This document shows positions 58,441 through 64,000 of a DNA stretch of 64,000 nucleotides, in pieces. The stretch is from Nissolia schottii (taxonomy: Eukaryota; Streptophyta; Magnoliopsida; Fabales; Fabaceae), in NCBI GenBank assembly GCA_003254905.1, contig QANU01015964.1, positions 1,533,579-1,597,578 of the forward strand, written 5' to 3'. Made by a program: the position numbers and the translations under genes. The first letter of the stretch is position 1. Every line of letters begins with the position of its first letter. The notes below the pieces were generated by a model, which saw only the letters and a list, made by a program, of their open reading frames with translations, was not told where the DNA came from and made no database searches.

Positions 58441-60240
58441 GTTAGAGAGAGCTGATCAAGAAGGAGAATTTGATTAAGAATAACAGAAATCTGGGTTCCA
58501 ATTTCAGGGGAAAAAGAGAGAGAAAAAAAAAAGGGAAGGAAGGACTAGCTATTGCAAAGTATAGAATGTAGCAAACAGAACTTAAAATGACGCAGTAGAA
58601 AAAATAGCACTAGCAAGTAAATATATTGCTAAGACGGATTTTAAAATGTTTGAAGTGATGGAACATAGAAAGACAAATGAGAAAAATGCAGTGAAGTGAA
58701 GGGGGATGGGCAAGAAAAGTAGGAACCCCGAAAAAGGAAACACGTCTATCCTTCGATTCACGAGCCTCTTACCCAAACAACAAGCCAAGATTTATTTATA
58801 ATAATAATTGGTGCAAGGGAGAGAACAAGCATGAGCAAATCAGAGTTAAGAGCCCTGAGAACCGCTAATAAAGGATGATATATAAGACAAGTAGAACATA
58901 GATAGATACAGCAAAACGCCACAAATTTCATCAGATATGTGTGTGGCAAACTCCCACTAACGGACATGCATTTACAGCTGTTGGATTTTGGGGTTTATTT
59001 CATTTCTTTTATAGATACTATATGCTGATGTTATATGTAGTGCATTTTTTTTTTCCATTACATGAATAATTTTTGCTTTGGCATTTAATGTGTCGCAGCC
59101 GTCTCGATGTACGCAAAATTGGAGAAAAATAGAATGTTTTTAAAGGAGTTGCCACCGAACCATTTATTAGTTGACACTCTTCAATTCTTAAATTCTTTTT
59201 AAAGTAATGTTACTTAATCGAAATTATTTTTAAAAATACTATAAAATATTAAAAAAAGTGATTAAATAAATAAAAAGAATAAATATCAATCATTCATCTA
59301 ATAATTAAAAATTATGTCAAATCAATCTAACAAAATTTATGACAAAAGAATTATGAGAGTATAGTATTTTCTTTCTTTTTTATTTTGATTATCTTCTGTA
59401 TATATAAAAGGATGACTTATGGCTCACCTCTCCATCATTGACATTCTTCGATTCTTTTTAATTTTGATCACGTGCTATATTTGTTAGGTAGTATTTGTTG
59501 AAAAAAAAATTGAAGGTAAAAAAAATAAAGATTGAAAAAACAAATGAAACTAAAAAAAGGGAAAGAAAGAAGAAAGGGCTGTACAAAACAAAGGGAAAAA
59601 AACAAGGTAGCCTTTATCCTGGGACAGATTTTAAAGGACCACGAAGGGCCTTTCCTTTTTAACCAATGAGAACACATTTAAGTGCATCATGACATCATGA
59701 GTCCCAAAAAAAACCTAATATCTGAAAAATTGGTATGAGTTCATATTTTCTGAAAATTGCAGAATGACACCTTTTTATTTTACTTTTCAAATAATGATAC
59801 TTCACATTTTTGGACTTGAACAAGTTATATGTGGGATATTTCGTAATTATGTCTATTAGTATATTTGATTAAGATTTAAATATGTTTTGGGTATCCAATA
59901 AATTTCAAATATTTAATTTTAGCCTTTAATATTTATTTAAAAATATTTAAAATTACTAACCTTAGTCTTACTTTTAGAGGACTTTTTGAGTGTCAAATTA
60001 GCAATGTCTAATAATTAAAAATTAAATTAAAAAAAAATAAAATCTTCCCCTCATTGTTTTCTCTCCTCACCTCTTGAGATTAAAGGTGTTTTCTTGAGAA
60101 TATAAATTTATATTATCATAAAGAGTATTGGTTAATAGTGTAAAATGTTCTACATTATTAGTTAGTGTTTGACACTTTTTGTGCGACGAAAATAAAAGCA
60201 AACCAACTACACTCTGAGAAAGCTAGCCCGAGAACATCCC
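58441..60240. other. Upstream flank of the EPFL gene
   Basis: A purine-rich tract at 58500-58540, then AT-rich DNA. No gene seen; the minus-strand frames at 58582-58967 and 59468-59677 are hydrophobic but anonymous. Confidence 0.4.
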
Positions 60241-60474
60241 TCACTTCATCCTTGGCAAGCCGGAACAAATATTTGACTCATGGAAAGTATGCTCCAACAT
60301 ATACTTGATGTCGAAGAAGAGAGTTGCATACATGTGATGAACACTTACACCTCTGTTATAAGGAGCATTGCAAGCAAAGAGTGAGAATGACACATTATCC
60401 TCCGGAAGCCACCATTCCACACTAAACGGAGACCTAACTTGATCGGAGTGAGTACGACTAGAAGAACAGATGTT
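60241..60474 (-). other. Unidentified coding-like segment
   Basis: Minus-strand open frame of about 77 codons with balanced composition, unlike the AT-rich neighbours. It includes VEWWLPEDNVSFSLFACNAP and HHMYATLFFDIKYMLEHTF, ending GLPRMK then a stop. A possible splice acceptor (AAAACCTAG) lies at its upstream edge near 60475. There is no start codon near its beginning and no partner exon was found. It could be a leftover exon of a decayed host gene or part of a repeat. I do not recognise the family. Confidence 0.3.
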
Positions 60475-62905
60475 TTGCCTAGGTTTTCAACAAAGTCAAA
60501 GATCTATTTCCCAAATCATCTCAGACAACACTACTAAAGTCAACACACTACGACACCCCTTAAGGAGTCCTATCGTAGCTAAACTTCACATAGCCTACTG
60601 GAAGACACTCTTGACCAAGCGAGGAGCAGAAGTGGCCAACGAATTTTATATTTTAATTTACAAATTTTATATTTTAATTTATATAGAAAGTATATTGCCT
60701 TAAAAAGAAATATAAAATGATTAAATTCTAACAAGAGGGAAAATAAAACAAATAAAATAAATAAATAAAAATAAAATAAAATAAAATTAGAATAAAAAAA
60801 CAAAACAAATAAAATTGATTCAGACATTAGTTGAGTTGTATTAAGCAATTTAGTAAAATAAATCCCAATTTCAAGAATTAAGAGTACACTCTAAGAAATG
60901 CACGCTGATTAGAAAAAGTAATTAATTTACATATACTGAAATAAAACATCATATGTCTAGACTAAATTACCTTTATGAAAAATTGTAATACAATTAATAC
61001 AATAGTAGAAAGTTAACAATAAATAGGATTATAATTAGAAATATAGTAATTAATACTTTTTTAATTTAATTAAATGACATTAATTTTAAATAAAAAAAAT
61101 TGGGCGAAATGTGACATATAAAAGTGTGGACGGATGAGTATTTTATATACATGCAGAAGAAGTGATTGACACTTAACTTGATTTTACTGAACATACGCAG
61201 GGGCAACCATAAAGGGCCATTGCCCTAATCCATTTTGATCATTGTTTTAATTTAAGGACATGTCCGAAATGCCTTTAATTTTTCAGGGTTGTTGTTGTTG
61301 TCAAGTGGTTGTATAGTGAGAGAGATTTTTTTTCGTTATTAATCACACATTTATGATGCATTTATATTCGGACAGAAGCGTCATTTATAAGTTTGTCTGT
61401 GGTTAAAACATAAACACCAAAAAAATGGAAAAGACTGCCTGTGGCAGGTAAAAAACGAGTGGTTCCATGACAGGCCTCTCATTGTTGCTAAAGGCCACCA
61501 AAAAAGGATTTATTACCTGTATATTTTTTTAAAGGATTTTAATCCCATAATATATTTTATGTACATTGATATGAGTCTGTGTTTGCTGATGATTGTAGGC
61601 TCAAAACATTTTTAGACTTTGTTTTATTTTTTAAAAGATCTGAAATCTTTACACCTTATGACGATTTCAGACTCAGACTCATATAATTATAAATTTGTGT
61701 TCCAATCCATATTTTGGTATGCAGGTTATACTAAACTCATATACAAGTAATGAAGCCACCAAAAAACAAATAAAAGATGAAACAACAAAAATAGAAACGC
61801 AGCAATGAGAGGGAGAGGGGGAGGGGGGGAGAGAACGGTATGCTAACTAAGAAAAGGAAAAAAAACAATAAGAAAGCAAGAAAGGTAAAGAAATACAACG
61901 AGCAGAAAAAGAAGCTAATGAATATGGAAAGGAAAAAAAGAAAGGAGCAAAGAACAAAAATAAAGACGACAAAGAGAAATTGTGTACCTCAATGTAAGTG
62001 TGAAAATTTGGTCACAACGCACAATTTTACTCTCCCTTCCCCACTTTTTTTTTTATTGTCTAGTTTTTTTTTTTTTTTTTCCATTTTCTTCTTAGTGACT
62101 GCCTATTTATATGCAAAGATGTGTTATCCTACTAACCATTTTTCTATAAACAATCTTTGATTTGATTTAAAAATCAATTATTTGCGACTTTTATATGAAT
62201 CAATTAAGTTTGTATACTACTTTTTTTTTTTTTTACAAATCATATCTCACAACTCAAATCTATCTCAGATTACTCATCAATAAACAAATATATCTATCTC
62301 AAATTTATCTCCTATATATTTGTGGTACATTTTTTCTTCTTTTCTATTTTCATTTTAAAGAAGATCAAATCAAATCGATGACACAATTCTTCTTTGTTGC
62401 GTGACCAAATTGGGCGGAGATTTAACTCTAAATTTTTCATCATCTTTTAATTTTATAATATCTTTTTATGATTTTTTTTTGGTTCATTTTATTTTTATGT
62501 TTGGTCTAGGACAAATTGTGGTGTCAATATAATGTAGTGACTTGTGAATGGGGAAACTGAGAATATATGATATGAGAGAGGTACCCTTCTTTTTTGGTTT
62601 TGTTTGTTGTATGTGATCAGAGAGCAGTCCCACCAAGTAATGCCACATTCCTCTCTGTGTCTGTGTCTGCGAAAGAGAAAGAACATAAATATCTTCCTCT
62701 CTCTCTAGCTCAACATTATGGTATGATCTTTTCACTATATGATTGTGCAATCACATGAGATCCTGGCAATTGCTCTTCTTTCTTTCTTTTATTCTGGTTG
62801 GGGCTTGGAAAAAAAATTTGATCACTTGATCATTGCTTGTATTCTACAATGTTGGGTTTGGTAGTAGGGACAACACAAAGAGAAAATGATATTGGAATAG
62901 AAAAT
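60475..62905. other. Intergenic AT-rich DNA
   Basis: A-rich and T-rich tracts (60730-60810, 61850-61990, 62048-62080). No gene is supported. A Lys-rich frame at 61840-62160 comes from the purine-rich tract and is not convincing. Confidence 0.4.
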
Positions 62906-64000
62906 TGTTATAGAATATCAAGAGTTAGGTACACCCCAAGTGTGGGTTAACACTTTACGAATGTGAGCAAAATCATGCCCAATTTATGCCCAATTTATGC
63001 GGCGAGTAACGAAATAAAACAGGCACGTGAATAGCACTATACAATAGGATCCACCATCACTATTCACACCAACAAAATATATCATGAAAGTTGCACTCTA
63101 GATTTAACGTGAAAAACCCTAGAAATACGGAAGTAAAAAACCACGGAATTCCAAAAAAGTATACACCATATTTTAAAGATAATTACAATATCTTAATTGC
63201 ACTCACAAACAATAGTGTATTTCAGTAAGATTTTCTCCTACTACAATGTGTAGTATTACAAAGAACTATAAAATACCCCGTGTATGCTCTCATACTACAC
63301 TCATGAAATTTTTCACTGACTCTCTATTTATCTTCTCACTCTAGAAGCCCAATAATGCTTCTTGCTTTGCTTCATTTTGGATGTCTTGATGCTTGCACAA
63401 GTTCTCTATTTATAGAAAAACTCCACCAATGCCAATCTAACTCTCGACTTCCTTCATGGTGGATACGTACTTGGATTTACAAAATTGTCATCCCACAATT
63501 TTTTACACTTGCGAAAAGATAATCCACTTTTTGTGGATCCTTCGTCAATGCAAGCCATATATTAACAATTCTCCACCTTCAGTTGCATTTTAGCAATAGT
63601 CTTTAGCCTCTGCAAATATTGATCAAGTCCAAGCAATGGTTAAACTTGTCAATCGAAAACGGTTTTGTCATCAAGTCTGCTAGATTCTCAACTGTGGCTA
63701 TCTTCTATACTGCAACTATGTCATTACTGACACTCTCTAATAAAGTGAAGTTTAACATCAATGTTCTTAGTCCTTTCATGATAGATTGTTTTAGCCAAAT
63801 GAATGACGCTTTGACTATCACAATGTACAATTGGTACCTGCTAATTCAACCCAAAACTCTCCAAAAGACCATGCGCCCACATGCTTTCTTTTATAGCCTA
63901 AGTCAATGTCATATGTTCAGTTTCAGTAGTTGACAATGCCACTGTAGGTTGCAATGTCGCCTTCCAACTAATACTATATCCAAACATTGTAAAGATATAG
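62906..64000 (-). mobile_element. Ty1/Copia LTR retroelement, 3' end, running off the window
   Basis: Minus orientation. The LTR spans 62906-63567 with TGTTA/TAACA ends; read on the minus strand it holds a TATA box (CTATAAATAG, near 63410). A polypurine-like GGTGGAGAATTG sits directly inside it. Interior of that, up to the window end, the minus strand shows the end of a Copia RNase H domain (ATVALSTTE-type, then CDSQS and HLAK-type motifs). The visible coding part is broken by several defects. The other LTR and most of pol lie outside the window. Confidence 0.8.

Noticed and set aside
61840-62160. 106-codon Lys/Arg-rich frame
   Set aside because: Arises from an A-rich purine tract followed by a T-rich tract; the amino-acid run reflects base composition only.
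1-64000. tRNA, rRNA and CRISPR arrays
   Set aside because: No GGTTCGAATCC-type T-arm, no rRNA blocks and no regularly spaced repeats were seen; CRISPR is not expected in a plant nuclear genome.

Overview
This is nuclear DNA from a flowering plant, most likely a legume close to soybean (Glycine). The window has spliced genes with GT-AG introns, long AT-rich intergenic stretches, plant-only families (BAM and HAESA-like receptor kinases, an EPF-like peptide, a glyoxysomal malate dehydrogenase with a PTS2 signal) and plant transposon types. The genus is an inference from how familiar the proteins look; no database was searched.

Layout: 1.5-5.1 kb, intact BAM1-type LRR receptor kinase (+). 11.7-14.7 kb, nine-exon glyoxysomal malate dehydrogenase (-). 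14.7-24.6 kb, AT-rich intergenic DNA with an exact 853-bp duplication around a single N and one orphan promoter-like stretch. 24.6-27.9 kb, a broken HAESA-LIKE 2-type receptor kinase (+). 28.7 kb, a lone alpha-tubulin first exon whose intron side ends in a Helitron 3' terminus and a gap. 30.5-32.7 kb, AT-hook/coiled-coil protein (+). 36.6-37.6 kb, intronless SMI1/KNR4 (SUKH)-like protein (+). 38.4-42.1 kb, fossil LTR retroelement with a 5-bp target duplication. 42.3-43.5 kb, Mutator-like element with about 130-bp terminal inverted repeats and a 9-bp target duplication. 44.7-46.5 kb, cytochrome c oxidase subunit 6a (+). 47.8-49.8 kb, acidic low-complexity membrane protein (-), divergent from mitochondrial cysteine desulfurase NFS1 (50.9-52.3 kb, +). 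57.8-58.4 kb, EPFL1/2/3-type secreted peptide (-), with a gap in its signal-peptide exon. 62.9 kb to the end, the LTR and RNase H end of a Ty1/Copia element on the minus strand.

The genes do not form one pathway. There are two themes. One is peptide signalling: a CLE-type receptor, a dead IDA-type receptor and an ERECTA-type ligand. The other is organelle metabolism: NFS1 iron-sulfur assembly, COX6A respiration and peroxisomal malate/NAD shuttling. I found no convincing new biological system. The best leads are a two-copy foldback MITE family with nested hairpins, a young Mutator-like element, the Helitron end next to an orphan tubulin exon, a plant SUKH-like gene, and several assembly joins that affect gene models.
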